Part shown: one piece after another, positions 12,901 through 27,700 of the stretch
Numbering within the stretch: the stretch's first letter is position 1
Layout: each line of letters starts with the position of its first letter
DNA from: Sipunculus nudus
Lineage: Eukaryota; Annelida; Sipuncula; Golfingiida; Sipunculidae
Length of the DNA: 64,000 bases
Reading direction: 5' to 3'
Assembly: GCA_026874595.1 (NCBI GenBank)
Contig: CM049314.1
Coordinates: 1,945,318-2,009,317, forward strand
Position numbers and translations under genes: made by a program
The notes under the pieces: generated by a model
Databases searched by the model: none
Told to the model about the DNA's origin: nothing
What the model saw: the letters and a program-made list of their open reading frames with translations, nothing else

Positions 12901-14666
12901 TAGACATTATACATGTATCCGCTCAGGTAAACTAGTGTGTCGGGGTGCTAGTAGAAATCATATATAAACAGGCTCAGGTAAACTAGTGTGTCGGGGGTGC
13001 TTGTAAACATAATACATATACCGGCACAGGTAAACTAGAGTGTCGGGGGTGCTAGTAGACATTAAACATATACCTGTACAGGTAAGCTATGTGTCTGATG
13101 TGCTAGTAGACATTATACATAAACCGGATCAGGTAAACTAGTGTGTCGGGGGTGCTAGTAGACATTATACATATACCGGCTCAGGTGATCTAGTGTGTCA
13201 GGGGTGCTAGTAGACATACATATACCGGCTCAGGTTAAGTAGTGTCTCTCGGGTGCTAGTAGACATTATACATATACCGGCTTAGGTGATCTAGTGTGTC
13301 AGGGGTGCTAGTAGACATACATATACCGGCTCAGGTTAAGTAGTGTCTCTCGGGTGCTAGTAGACATTATACATATACCGGCTCAGGTGATCTAGTGTGT
13401 CAGGGGTGCTAGTAGACATATACATATACCGGCACAGGTAAACTAGTGTGTCGTGCTGTTAGAAGACATTATACTTATACCGGTTCAGGTAAACTAGTAT
13501 GTCACGGTGCTAGTACACATTACACATATACCGGTTCAGGTAAACTAGTGTGTGGGGGTGCCATTAGACATTAAACATATACCGGCTCAGGTAAAGTAGT
13601 GTGTCGGGGGTACTAGTAAACATTTTACAAATGCCGGCTCATGTAAACTAGTGTGTCGGGGTGCCAGTAGACATTAAACATATACCGGCGCAGGTAAACT
13701 AGTGTGTCGGGGTGCTAGTAGACATTATACATATACCGGCTTAGGTAAACTAGTGTGTCGGGGGTGTTAGTAGACATTGTACATAAACCGGCTCAGGTAA
13801 ACTAGTGTGCCGGGGGTGCTAGTAGACATTATACAAATGCTGGCTCAGGTAAACTAGTGTGTCGGGGTGCTAGTAGACATTAAACATATACCGGCTCAGG
13901 TAAACCAGTTTGTCGGGGGTGCTAGTAGACATTATACATATACCGGCTCAGGTAAACTAGTGTGTCTGGGGTGCTAGTAGACATTATACATAAACCGGAT
14001 CAGGTAAACTAGTGTGTCGGGGGTGCTAGTAGACATAATACATATACCTGTACAGGTAAATTAGTGTGTCTGATGTGCTTGTAGACATTAAACATATACC
14101 TGTACAGGTAAACTAGTGTGTCGGGGGTGCTAATAGACATTATACATATACCGGCTCAGGTAAACTAGTGTGTCGTGGCGGTAGTAGACATTATACATAT
14201 ACTGGCTCAGGTAAATTAGTGCGTCTGATGTGCTAGTAGACATTATACATAAACCGGCTCAGGTAAACTAGTGTGTCAGGGGGATAGTAGACATTATACT
14301 TATACCTGTACAGGTAAACTTGTGTGTCGGGGGTGCTAGTAGACATTATACATATACTTGCTCAGGTAAACTAGTGTGTCGTAGCGCTAGTAGACATTAT
14401 ACATATACCGGCTCAGGTAAACTAGTGTATCGAGGGTGCTAGTAGACATTATACATATACTGGCTCAGGTAAACTAGTGTGTCTGGGGTGCTAGTAGAAT
14501 TTAAACATATACCGGCTCAGGTTAACGAGTATGTCACTGGTGCTAGTAGACATATACATATACCGGCTCAGGTAAATTAGTTTGTCTGGGGCGCTAGTAG
14601 ACATTATACATATACCGGCATAGGTGAACTAGTGTGTCGGGGTGTTACTAGACATTATACATATAC
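9905..14666. repeat. 4.8-kb satellite segment, copy A (partner at 35.6-40.5 kb)
   Basis: This ordered string of monomer variants recurs about 25.7-25.8 kb downstream. GCTAGTGGAC at 9911 pairs with 35643 (offset 25,732), TTGCTAATAG at 10631 with 36364 (25,733), and GGCATAGG at 14617 with 40450 (25,833). The roughly 100-bp change in offset is a two-monomer indel. Internally the segment is also a near-tandem duplication: TTGCTAATAG is at 10631 and 12276, an offset of 1,645 bp that grows to 1,746 bp further right. Confidence 0.8.
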
Positions 14667-15789
14667 CAGCACACTTAAACTAGTGTGTCTGGGGGGCTAG
14701 TAGACATTATATATATACCGGCTCAGGTGAACTAGTATGTCAGGGGTGCTAGTAGACATTATACATTTACCGGCTCAGGTTAAGTAGTATCTCTGGGATT
14801 CTAGTAGACATTATACATATACCGGCACAGGTGAACTAGTGTGTCAGGGGTGCTAGTAGACATTATACATATACCAGCACTGGTAAACAAGTGTGTCTGG
14901 GGGCTAGTATACATTATACATATACCGGCACAGCTAAACTAGTGTGTCGGGTTGCTATTAGACATAATACATGTACCCGCTCAGGTAAACTACTGTGTCG
15001 GGGTGCTAGTAGAAATTATACATAAACAGGCTCAGGTAAACCGGTGTGTCGTGGTGCTAGTAGACATTATACATATACCGGCTCAGTTAAATTGGTGTGT
15101 CAGTGGTGCTAGAAGACATTCTACAAATACCGGCTCAGGTAAACTAGTGTGTCGGGGAAGCTAGTTGACAACATGCAAATTCCGGCTCAAATAAACTAGT
15201 GTGCCGTGGTGCTAGTAGACATTAAACAAATCCGGCACAGGCAAACTAATGTGTCGGGGGTGCTGGTAGACATTATACATATACCGGCTGAGGTAAACTA
15301 GACTGTCTATGGGATGATAGTAGACATTATACATAAACAGGCTTAGGTAAACTAGTGTGTCTTGGGTGCAAGTAGACATTATACATATACCTGTACAGGT
15401 AATCTAATGTCTGATGTGCTAGTAGATATTATACATAAACCGGCTCAGGTAAACTAGTGTGTCGGGGGTGCTAATAGACATTATACATACATTGGCTCAG
15501 GTAAACTAGTGTGTCGGGGGTGCTAGTAGACATTAAACATATACCGGCTCAGGTTAACGAGTGTGTCACTGGTGCTAGTAGACATATACATATACCGGCT
15601 CAGGTAAACTAGTGTGTCTGGGGTGCTAGTGGACATTATACATATACCGGCACAGGTTAAGTAGTGTCTCTGGGATGCTAGTAGACATTGTACATATACC
15701 GGCACAGGTGAACTAGTGTGTCAGGGGTGCTAGTAGACATTATACATACACCAACACAGGTAAACTAGTGTGTCTGGGGGCCTAGTAGA

Positions 15790-17405
15790 CATTATACATG
15801 TATCCGCTCAGGTAAACTAGTGTGTCGTGCTGTTAGTAGACATTATACTTATACCGGCTCAGGTAAACTAGTGTGTCGGGGGTGCTTGTAAACATTATAC
15901 ATATACCGGCACAGCTAAACTAGTGTGTCGGGTTGCTATTAGACATAATACATGTACCCGCTCAGGTAAACTAGTGTGTCGGGGTGCTAGTAGAAATTAT
16001 ACACAAACAGGCTCAGGTAAACTAGTGTGTCTTGGGTGCTAGTACACATTATAGATATACTGACACAGGAAAACTAGTGTGTCGGGGATGCAAGTAGACA
16101 TTATACATATACCGGCTCAGGTAAACTAGTGTATCGCGGTGCTAGTAGACATTTTACAAATACCGGCTCAGGTAAACTAGTATGTCGGGGGTGCTAGTAG
16201 ACATTATATAAATGCCGCCTTAGGTAAACTAGTGTGTCGGGGGTGCTAGTAGACATTATATAAATACAGGCTCAGGTAAACTAGTGTGTCGGGGGTGCTT
16301 GTAAACATTATACATATACCGGCACAGGTAAACTAGTGTGTCGGGTTGCTATTAGACATTATACATGTACCCGCTCAGGTAAACTAGTGTGTCGGGGGTA
16401 CTAGTAAACATTTTACAAATGCCGGCTCAGGTAAACTAGTGTGTCGGGGTGCCAGTAGACATTAAACATATACCGGCTCAGGTAAACTAGTGTGTCGGGG
16501 TGCTAGTAGACATTATACATATACCGGCTGAGGTAAACTAGTGTGTCGGGGGTGCTAGTAGACATTGTACATAAACCGGCACAGGTAAACTAGTGTGTCG
16601 GGGGTGCTAGTAGACATTATACAAATGCCGTCTCAGGTGAACTAGTGTGTCGGTGGTGTTAGTAGACATTATACAAATGCCTGTTTAGTTAAACTAGTGT
16701 CTCGAGGGTGCTAGTAGACATTATATAAATACCGGCTCAGGTAAACTAGTGTGTCGGGGGTGCTTGTAAACATTATACTTATACCGGCACAGGTAAACTA
16801 GTGTGTCTGATGTGCTAGTAGACATACTAGTGTATCGGGGTGTTAGAAGACATTATACATATACCGGCTCAGGTTTAGTAGTGTCTCTCGGGTACTAGTA
16901 GACATTATACATATACCGGCTCAGGTGATCTAGTGTGTCAGGGGTGCTAGTAGACATATACATATACCGGCACAGGTAAACTAGTGTGTCGTGCTGTTAG
17001 AAGACATTATACTTATACCGGTTCAGGTTAACTAGCATGTCACGGTGCTAGTAGACATTACACATATACCGGCTCAGGTAAACTAGTGTGTCGGGGGTGC
17101 TAGTAGATATTTTACAAATACCTGATCAGGTAAACAAGTGTGTCGGGGGTGCTAGTAGACATTATACAAATGCCGGCTTAGGTAAACTAGTGTGTCGGGG
17201 GTGCTAGTAGACATTATATAATTACAGGCTCAGGTAAACTAGTGTGTCAGGGGTGCTTGTAAACATTATACATATACCGGCACAGGTAAACTAGTGTGTC
17301 GAGATGCTATTAGACATTATACATGTACCCGCTCAGGTAAACTAGTTTCTCGGGGTGCTAGTAGAAATTATACATAAACAGGCTCAGGTAAACTAGTGTG
17401 TCGGG
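15790..17405. repeat. 1.6-kb satellite segment duplicated at 40.5-42.2 kb
   Basis: The order of variants matches 40,538-42,153 at an offset of 24,748 bp. TGTCGTGCTG is at 15823 and 40571, GTATCGCGG at 16131 and 40879, and the truncated monomer at 16818 and 41566. The match ends where one copy continues with GGGGGTACTAG and the other with GGGGGTGCTTG. The offset differs from that of the neighbouring 4.8-kb block, so the two were either copied separately or later rearranged. Confidence 0.75.
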
Positions 17406-20400
17406 GGTACTAGTAAACATTTTACAAATGCCGGCTCATGTAAACTAGTGTGTCGGGGTGCCAGTAGACATAAAACATATACCGGCGCAGGCAAACTAGT
17501 GTGACGGGGTGCTAGTAGACATTATACATATACCGGCTTAGGTAAACTAGTGTGTCGGGGGTGTTAGTAGACATTGTACATAAACCGGCTCAGGTAAACT
17601 AGTGTGTTGGGGGTGCTAGTAGACATTATACAAATGCTGGCTCTGGTAAACTAGTGTGTCGGGGTGCTAGTAGACATTAAACATATACCGGCTCAGGTAA
17701 ACCAGTTTGTCGGGGGTGCTAGTAGACATTATACATATACCGGCTCAGGTAAACTAGTGTGTCTGGGGTGCTAGTAGACATTATACATAAACCGGATCAG
17801 GTAAACTAGTGTGTCGGGGGTGCTAGTAGACATAATACATATACCTGTACAGGTAAATTAGTGTGTCTGATGTGCTTGTAGACATTAAACATATACCTGT
17901 ACAGGTAAACTAGTGTGTCGGGGGTGCTAATAGACATTATACATATACCGGCTCAGGTAAACTAGTGTGTCGTGGCGGTAGTAGACATTATACATATTCT
18001 GGCTCAGGTAAATTAGTGCGTCTGATGTGCTAGTAGACATTATACATAAACCGGCTCAGGTAAACTAGTGTGCCAGGGGGGATAGTAGACATTATACTTA
18101 TACCTGTACAGGTAAACTTGTGTGTCGGGGGTGCTAGTAGACATAATACATATACTTGCTCAGGTAAACTAGTGTGTCGTAGCGCTAGTAGACATTATAC
18201 ATATACCGGCTCAGGTAAACTAGTGTATCGAGGGTGCTAGTAGACATTATACATATACTGGCTCAGGTAAACTAGTGTGTCTGGGGTGCTAGTAGAATTT
18301 AAACATATACCGGCTCAGGTTAACGAGTATATCACTGGTGCTAGTAGACATATTCATATACCGGCTCAGGTAAATTAGTTTGTCTGGGGTGCTAGTAGAC
18401 ATTATACATATACCGGCATAGGTGAACTAGTGTGTCGGGGTGTTACTAGACATTATACATATACCAGCACACTTAAACTAGTGTGTCTGGGGGGCTAGTA
18501 GACATTATATATGTACCGGCTCAGGTGAACTAGTATGTCAGGGGTGCTAGTAGACATTATACATTTACCGGCTCAGGTTAAGTAGTGTCTCTGGGATTCT
18601 AGTAGACATTATACATATACCGGCACAGGTGATCTAGTGTGTCAGGGGTGCTAGTAGACATTATACATATACCAGCACTGGTAAACAAGTGTGTCTGGGG
18701 GCTAGTATACATTATACATATACCGGCACAGCTAAACTAGTGTGTCGGGTTGCTATTAGACATAATACATGTACCCGCTCAGGTAAACTAGTGTGTCGGG
18801 GTGCTAGTAGAAATTATACATAAACAGGCTCAGGTAAACCGGTGTGTCGTGGTGCTAGTAGACATTATACATATACCGGCTCAGTTAAATTGGTGTGTCA
18901 GTGGTGCTAGAAGACATTTTACAAATACCGGCTCAGGTAAACTAGTGTATCGCGGTGCTAGTAGACATTTTACAAATACCGGCTCAGGTAAACTAGTATG
19001 TCGGGGGTGCTAGTAGACATTATATAAATGCCGCCTTAGGTAAACTAGTGTGTCGGGGGTGCTAGTAGACATTATATAAATACAGGCTCAGGTAAACTAG
19101 TGTGTCGGGGGTGCTTGTAAACATTATACATATACCGGCACAGGTAAACTAGTGTGTCGGGTTGCTATTAGACATTATACATGTACCCGCTCAGGTAAAC
19201 TAGTGTGTCGGGGGTACTAGTAAACATTTTACAAATGCCGGCTCAGGTAAACTAGTGTGTCGGGGTGCCAGTAGACATTAAACATATACCGGCTCAGGTA
19301 AACTAGTGTGTCGGGGTGCTAGTAGACATTATACATATACCGGCTGAGGTAAACTAGTGTGTCGGGGGTGCTAGTAGACATTGTACATAAACCGGCACAG
19401 GTAAACTAGTGTGTCGGGGGTGCTAGTAGACATTATACAAATGCCGTCTCAGGTGAACTAGTGTGTCGGTGGTGTTAGTAGACATTATACAAATGCCTGT
19501 TTAGTTAAACTAGTGTCTCGAGGGTGCTAGTAGACATTATATAAATACCGGCTCAGGTAAACTAGTGTGTCGGGGGTGCTTGTAAACATTATACTTATAC
19601 CGGCACAGGTAAACTAGTGTGTCTGATGTGCTAGTAGACATACTAGTGTATCGGGGTGTTAGAAGACATTATACATATACCGGCTCAGGTTTAGTAGTGT
19701 CTCTCGGGTACTAGTAGACATTATACATATACCGGCTCAGGTGATCTAGTGTGTCAGGGGTGCTAGTAGACATATACATATACCGGCACAGGTAAACTAG
19801 TGTGTCGTGCTGTTAGAAGACATTATACTTATACCGGTTCAGGTTAACTAGCATGTCACGGTGCTAGTAGACATTACACATATACCGGCTCAGGTAAACT
19901 AGTGTGTCGGGGGTGCTAGTAGATATTTTACAAATACCTGATCAGGTAAACAAGTGTGTCGGGGGTGCTAGTAGACATTATACAAATGCCGGCTTAGGTA
20001 AACTAGTGTGTCGGGGGTGCTAGTAGACATTATATAATTACAGGCTCAGGTAAACTAGTGTGTCAGGGGTGCTTGTAAACATTATACATATACCGGCACA
20101 GGTAAACTAGTGTGTCGAGATGCTATTAGACATTATACATGTACCCGCTCAGGTAAACTAGTTTCTCGGGGTGCTAGTAGAAATTATACATAAACAGGCT
20201 CAGGTAAACTAGTGTGTCGGGGGTACTAGTAAACATTTTACAAATGCCGGCTCATGTAAACTAGTGTGTCGGGGTGCCAGTAGACATAAAACATATACCG
20301 GCGCAGGCAAACTAGTGTGACGGGGTGCTAGTAGACATTATACATATACCGGCTTAGGTAAACTAGTGTGTCGGGGGTGTTAGTAGACATTGTACATAAA

Positions 20401-21762
20401 CCGGCTCAGGTAAACTAGTGTGTTGGGGGTGCTAGTAGACATTATACAAATGCTGGCTCTGGTAAACTAGTGTGTCGGGGTGCTAGTAGACATTAAACAT
20501 ATACCGGCTCAGGTAAACCAGTTTGTCGGGGGTGCTAGTAGACATTATACATATACCGGCTCAGGTAAACTAGTGTGTCTGGGGTGCTAGTAGACATTAT
20601 ACATAAACCGGATCAGGTAAACTAGTGTGTCGGGGGTGCTAGTAGACATAATACATATACCTGTACAGGTAAATTAGTGTGTCTGATGTGCTTGTAGACA
20701 TTAAACATATACCTGTACAGGTAAACTAGTGTGTCGGGGGTGCTAATAGACATTATACATATACCGGCTCAGGTAAACTAGTGTGTCGTGGCGGTAGTAG
20801 ACATTATACATATTCTGGCTCAGGTAAATTAGTGCGTCTGATGTGCTAGTAGACATTATACATAAACCGGCTCAGGTAAACTAGTGTGCCAGGGGGGATA
20901 GTAGACATTATACTTATACCTGTACAGGTAAACTTGTGTGTCGGGGGTGCTAGTAGACATAATACATATACTTGCTCAGGTAAACTAGTGTGTCGTAGCG
21001 CTAGTAGACATTATACATATACCGGCTCAGGTAAACTAGTGTATCGAGGGTGCTAGTAGACATTATACATATACTGGCTCAGGTAAACTAGTGTGTCTGG
21101 GGTGCTAGTAGAATTTAAACATATACCGGCTCAGGTTAACGAGTATATCACTGGTGCTAGTAGACATATTCATATACCGGCTCAGGTAAATTAGTTTGTC
21201 TGGGGTGCTAGTAGACATTATACATATACCGGCATAGGTGAACTAGTGTGTCGGGGTGTTACTAGACATTATACATATACCAGCACACTTAAACTAGTGT
21301 GTCTGGGGGGCTAGTAGACATTATATATGTAGCGGCTCAGGTGAACTAGTATGTCAGGGGTGCTAGTAGACATTATACATTTACCGGCTCAGGTTAAGTA
21401 GTGTCTCTGGGATTCTAGTAGACATTATACATATACCGGCACAGGTGATCTAGTGTGTCAGGGGTGCTAGTAGACATTATACATATACCAGCACTGGTAA
21501 ACAAGTGTGTCTGGGGGCTAGTATACATTATACATATACCGGCACAGCTAAACTAGTGTGTCGGGTTGCTATTAGACATAATACATGTACCCGCTCAGGT
21601 AAACTAGTGTGTCGGGGTGCTAGTAGAAATTATACATAAACAGGCTCAGGTAAACCGGTGTGTCGTGGTGCTAGTAGACATTATACATATACCGGCTCAG
21701 TTAAATTGGTGTGTCAGTGGTGCTAGAAGACATTTTACAAATACCGGCTCAGGTAAACTAGT
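16131..21762. repeat. 2,816-bp higher-order tandem duplication (2 copies)
   Basis: Bases 16131-18946 are repeated at 18947-21762. Markers at exactly 2,816 bp include GTATCGCGG (16131/18947), GTCTGATGTG next to a truncated monomer (16805/19621) and GTCTGATGTGCTTG (17865/20681). The unit is about 55 monomers. In my reading the copies are almost identical; one clear difference is TATGTACCGG near 18509 against TATGTAGCGG near 21325. The near identity implies very recent duplication or strong homogenisation. Confidence 0.88.
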
Positions 21763-24700
21763 GTGTCGGGGAAGCTAGTTGACAACATACAAATGCCGGC
21801 TCAAGTAAACTAGTGTGCCGTGGTGCTAGTAGACATTAAACAAATCCGGCACAGGCAAACTAGTGTGTCGGGGGTGCTAGTAGACATTATACATATACCG
21901 GCTGAGGTAAACTAGACTGTCTATGGGATGATAGTAGACATTATACATAAACAGGCTCAGGTAAACTAGTGTGTCTTGGGTGCAAGTAGACATAAAACAT
22001 ATACCGGCGCAGGTAAACTAGTGTGACGGGGTGCTAGTAGACATTATACATATACCGGCTTTGGTAAACTAGTGTGTCGGGGGTGTTAGTAGACATTGTA
22101 CATAAACCGGCTCAGGTAAACTAGTGTGTCGGGGGTGCTAGTAGACATTATACAAATGCTGGCTCTGGTAAACTAGTGTGTCGGGGTGCTAGTAGACATT
22201 AAACATATACCGGCTCAGGTAAACCAGTTTGTCGGGGGTGCTAGTAGACATTATACATATACCGGCTCAGGTAAACTAGTGTGTCTGGGGTGCTAGTAGA
22301 CATTATACATAAACCGGATCAGGTAAACTAGTGTGTCGGGGGTGCTAGTAGACATAATACATATACCTGTACAGGTAAATTAGTGTGTCTGATGTGCTTG
22401 TAGACATTAAACATATACCTGTACAGGTAAACTAGTGTGTCGGGGGTGCTAATAGACATTATACATATACCGGCTCAGGTAAACTAGTGTGTCGTGGCGG
22501 TAGTAGACATTATACATATACTGGCTCAGGTAAATTAGTGCGTCTGATGTGCTAGTAGACATTATACATAAACCGGCTCAGGTAAACTAGTGTGCCAGGG
22601 GGGATAGTAGACATTATACTTATACCTGTACAGGTAAACTTGTGTGTCGGGGGTGCTAGTAGACATAATACATATACTTGCTCAGGTAAACTAGTGTGTC
22701 GTAGCGCTAGTAGACATTATACATATACCGGCTCAGGTAAACTAGTGTATCGAGGGTGCTAGTAGACATTATACATATACTGGCTCAGGTAAACTAGTGT
22801 GTCTGGGGTGCTAGTAGAATTTAAACATATACCGGCTCAGGTTAACGAGTATATCACTGGTGCTAGTAGACATATTCATATACCGGCTCAGGTAAATTAG
22901 TTTGTCTGGGGTGCTAGTAGACATTATACATATACCGGCATAGGTGAACTAGTGTGTCGGGGTGTTACTAGACATTATACATATACCAGCACACTTAAAC
23001 TAGTGTGTCTGGGGGGCTAGTAGACATTATATATGTACCGGCTCAGGTGAACTAGTATGTCAGGGGTGCTAGTAGACATTATACATTTACCGGCTCAGGT
23101 TAAGTAGTGTCTCTGGGATTCTAGTAGACATTATACATATACCGGCACAGGTGATCTAGTGTGTCAGGGGTGCTAGTAGACATTATACATATACCAGCAC
23201 TGGTAAACAAGTGTGTCTGGGGGTTAGTATACATTATACATATACCGGCACAGCTAAACTAGTGTGTCGGGTTGCTATTAGACATAATACATGTACCCGC
23301 TCAGGTAAACTAGTGTGTCGGGGTGCTAGTAGAAATTATACATAAACAGGCTCAGGTAAACCGGTGTGTCGTGGTGCTAGTAGACATTATACATATACCG
23401 GCTCAGTTAAATTGGTGTGTCAGTGGTGCTAGAAGACATTTTACAAATACCGGCTCAGGTAAACTAGTGTGTCGGGGAAGCTAGTTGACAACATACAAAT
23501 GCCGGCTCAAGTAAACTAGTGTGCCGTGGTGCTAGTAGACATTAAACAAATCCGGCACAGGCAAACTAGTGTGTCGGGGGTGCTAGTAGACATTATACAT
23601 ATACCGGCTGAGGTAAACTAGACTGTCTATGGGATGATAGTAGACATTATACATAAACAGGCTCAGGTAAACTAGTGTGTCTTGGGTGCAAGTAGACATT
23701 ATACATATACCTGTACAGGTAATCTAATGTCTGATGTGCTAGTAGACATTATACATAAACCGGCTCAGGTAAACTAGTGTGTCGGGGGTGCATATAGACA
23801 TTATACATATATTGGCTCAGGTAAACTAGTGTGTCGGGGGTGCTAGTAGACATTAAACATATACCGGCTCAGGTAAACGAGTGTGTCACTGGTGCTAGTA
23901 GACATATACATATACCGGCTCAGGTAAACTAGTGTGTCTGGGGTGCTAGTGGACATTATACATATACCGGCACAGGTTAAGTAGTGTCTCTGGGATGCTA
24001 GTAGACATTATACATATATCGGCACAGGTGAACTAGTGTGTCAGGGGTGCTGGTAGACATTATACATGTATCCGCTCAGGTAAACTAGTGTGTCTGATGT
24101 GCTTGTAGACATTAAACATATACCTGTACAGGTAAACTAGTGTGTCGGGGGTGCTAATAGACATTATACATATACCGGCTCAGGTAAACTAGTGTGTCGT
24201 GGCGGTAGTAGACATTATACATATACTGGCTCAGGTAAATTAGTGCGTCTGATGTGCTAGTAGACATTATACATAAACCGGCTCAGGTAAACTAGTGTGC
24301 CAGGGGGGATAGTAGACATTATACTTATACCTGTACAGGTAAACTTGTGTGTCGGGGGTGCTAGTAGACATAATACATATACTTGCTCAGGTAAACTAGT
24401 GTGTCGTAGCGCTAGTAGACATTATACATATACCGGCTCAGGTAAACTAGTGTATCGAGGGTGCTAGTAGACATTATACATATACTGGCTCAGGTAAACT
24501 AGTGTGTCTGGGGTGCTAGTAGAATTTAAACATATACCGGCTCAGGTTAACGAGTATATCACTGGTGCTAGTAGACATATTCATATACCGGCTCAGGTAA
24601 ATTAGTTTGTCTGGGGTGCTAGTAGACATTATACATATACCGGCATAGGTGAACTAGTGTGTCGGGGTGTTACTAGACATTATACATATACCAGCACACT

Positions 24701-27700
24701 TAAACTAGTGTGTCTGGGGGGCTAGTAGACATTATATATGTACCGGCTCAGGTGAACTAGTATGTCAGGGGTGCTAGTAGACATTATACATTTACCGGCT
24801 CAGGTTAAGTAGTGTCTCTGGGATTCTAGTAGACATTATACATATACCGGCACAGGTGATCTAGTGTGTCAGGGGTGCTAGTAGACATTATACATATACC
24901 AGCACTGGTAAACAAGTGTGTCTGGGGGCTAGTATACATTATACATATACCGGCACAGCTAAACTAGTGTGTCGGGTTGCTATTAGACATAATACATGTA
25001 CCCGCTCAGGTAAACTAGTGTGTCGGGGTGCTAGTAGAAATTATACATAAACAGGCTCAGGTAAACCGGTGTGTCGTGGTGCTAGTAGACATTTTACAAA
25101 TACCGGCTCAGGTAAACTAGTGTGTCGGGGAAGCTAGTTGACAACATACAAATGCCGGCTCAAGTAAACTAGTGTGCCGTGGTGCTAGTAGACATTAAAC
25201 AAATCCGGCACAGGCAAACTAGTGTGTCGGGGGTGCTAGTAGACATTATACATATACCGGCTGAGGTAAACTAGACTGTCTATGGGATGATAGTAGACAT
25301 TATACATAAACAGGCTCAGGTAAACTAGTGTGTCTTGGGTGCAAGTAGACATAAAACATATACCGGCGCAGGTAAACTAGTGTGACGGGGTGCTAGTAGA
25401 CATTATACATATACCGGCTTTGGTAAACTAGTGTGTCGGGGGTGTTAGTAGACATTGTACATAAACCGGCTCAGGTAAACTAGTGTGTCGGGGGTGCTAG
25501 TAGACATTATACAAATGCTGGCTCTGGTAAACTAGTGTGTCGGGGTGCTAGTAGACATTAAACATATACCGGCTCAGGTAAACCAGTTTGTCGGGGGTGC
25601 TAGTAGACATTATACATATACCGGCTCAGGTAAACTAGTGTGTCTGGGGTGCTAGTAGACATTATACATAAACCGGATCAGGTAAACTAGTGTGTCGGGG
25701 GTGCTAGTAGACATAATACATATACCTGTACAGGTAAATTAGTGTGTCTGATGTGCTTGTAGACATTAAACATATACCTGTACAGGTAAACTAGTGTGTC
25801 GGGGGTGCTAATAGACATTATACATATACCGGCTCAGGTAAACTAGTGTGTCGTGGCGGTAGTAGACATTATACATATACTGGCTCAGGTAAATTAGTGC
25901 GTCTGATGTGCTAGTAGACATTATACATAAACCGGCTCAGGTAAACTAGTGTGCCAGGGGGGATAGTAGACATTATACTTATACCTGTACAGGTAAACTT
26001 GTGTGTCGGGGGTGCTAGTAGACATAATACATATACTTGCTCAGGTAAACTAGTGTGTCGTAGCGCTAGTAGACATTATACATATACCGGCTCAGGTAAA
26101 CTAGTGTATCGAGGGTGCTAGTAGACATTATACATATACTGGCTCAGGTAAACTAGTGTGTCTGGGGTGCTAGTAGAATTTAAACATATACCGGCTCAGG
26201 TTAACGAGTATATCACTGGTGCTAGTAGACATATTCATATACCGGCTCAGGTAAATTAGTTTGTCTGGGGTGCTAGTAGACATTATACATATACCGGCAT
26301 AGGTGAACTAGTGTGTCGGGGTGTTACTAGACATTATACATATACCAGCACACTTAAACTAGTGTGTCTGGGGGGCTAGTAGACATTATATATGTACCGG
26401 CTCAGGTGAACTAGTATGTCAGGGGTGCTAGTAGACATTATACATTTACCGGCTCAGGTTAAGTAGTGTCTCTGGGATTCTAGTAGACATTATACATATA
26501 CCGGCACAGGTGATCTAGTGTGTCAGGGGTGCTAGTAGACATTATACATATACCAGCACTGGTAAACAAGTGTGTCTGGGGGTTAGTATACATTATACAT
26601 ATACCGGCACAGCTAAACTAGTGTGTCGGGTTGCTATTAGACATAATACATGTACCCGCTCAGGTAAACTAGTGTGTCGGGGTGCTAGTAGAAATTATAC
26701 ATAAACAGGCTCAGGTAAACCGGTGTGTCGTGGTGCTAGTAGACATTATACATATACCGGCTCAGTTAAATTGGTGTGTCAGTGGTGCTAGAAGACATTT
26801 TACAAATACCGGCTCAGGTAAACTAGTGTGTCGGGGAAGCTAGTTGACAACATACAAATGCCGGCTCAAGTAAACTAGTGTGCCGTGGTGCTAGTAGACA
26901 TTAAACAAATCCGGCACAGGCAAACTAGTGTGTCGGGGGTGCTAGTAGACATTATACATATACCGGCTGAGGTAAACTAGACTGTCTATGGGATGATAGT
27001 AGACATTATACATAAACAGGCTCAGGTAAACTAGTGTGTCTTGGGTGCAAGTAGACATTATACATATACCTGTACAGGTAATCTAATGTCTGATGTGCTA
27101 GTAGACATTATACATAAACCGGCTCAGGTAAACTAGTGTGTCGGGGGTGCATATAGACATTATACATATATTGGCTCAGGTAAACTAGTGTGTCGGGGGT
27201 GCTAGTAGACATTAAACATATACCGGCTCAGGTAAACGAGTGTGTCACTGGTGCTAGTAGACATATACATATACCGGCTCAGGTAAACTAGTGTGTCTGG
27301 GGTGCTAGTGGACATTATACATATACCGGCACAGGTTAAGTAGTGTCTCTGGGATGCTAGTAGACATTATACATATATCGGCACAGGTGAACTAGTGTGT
27401 CAGGGGTGCTAGTAGACATTATACATGTATCCGCTCAGGTAAACTAGTGTGTCTGATGTGCTTGTAGACATTAAACATATACCTGTACAGGTAAACTAGT
27501 GTGTCGGGGGTGCTAATAGACATTATACATATACCGGCTCAGGTAAACTAGTGTGTCGTGGCGGTAGTAGACATTATACATATACTGGCTCAGGTAAATT
27601 AGTGCGTCTGATGTGCTAGTAGACATTATACATAAACCGGCTCAGGTAAACTAGTGTGCCAGGGGGGATAGTAGACATTATACTTATACCTGTACAGGTA

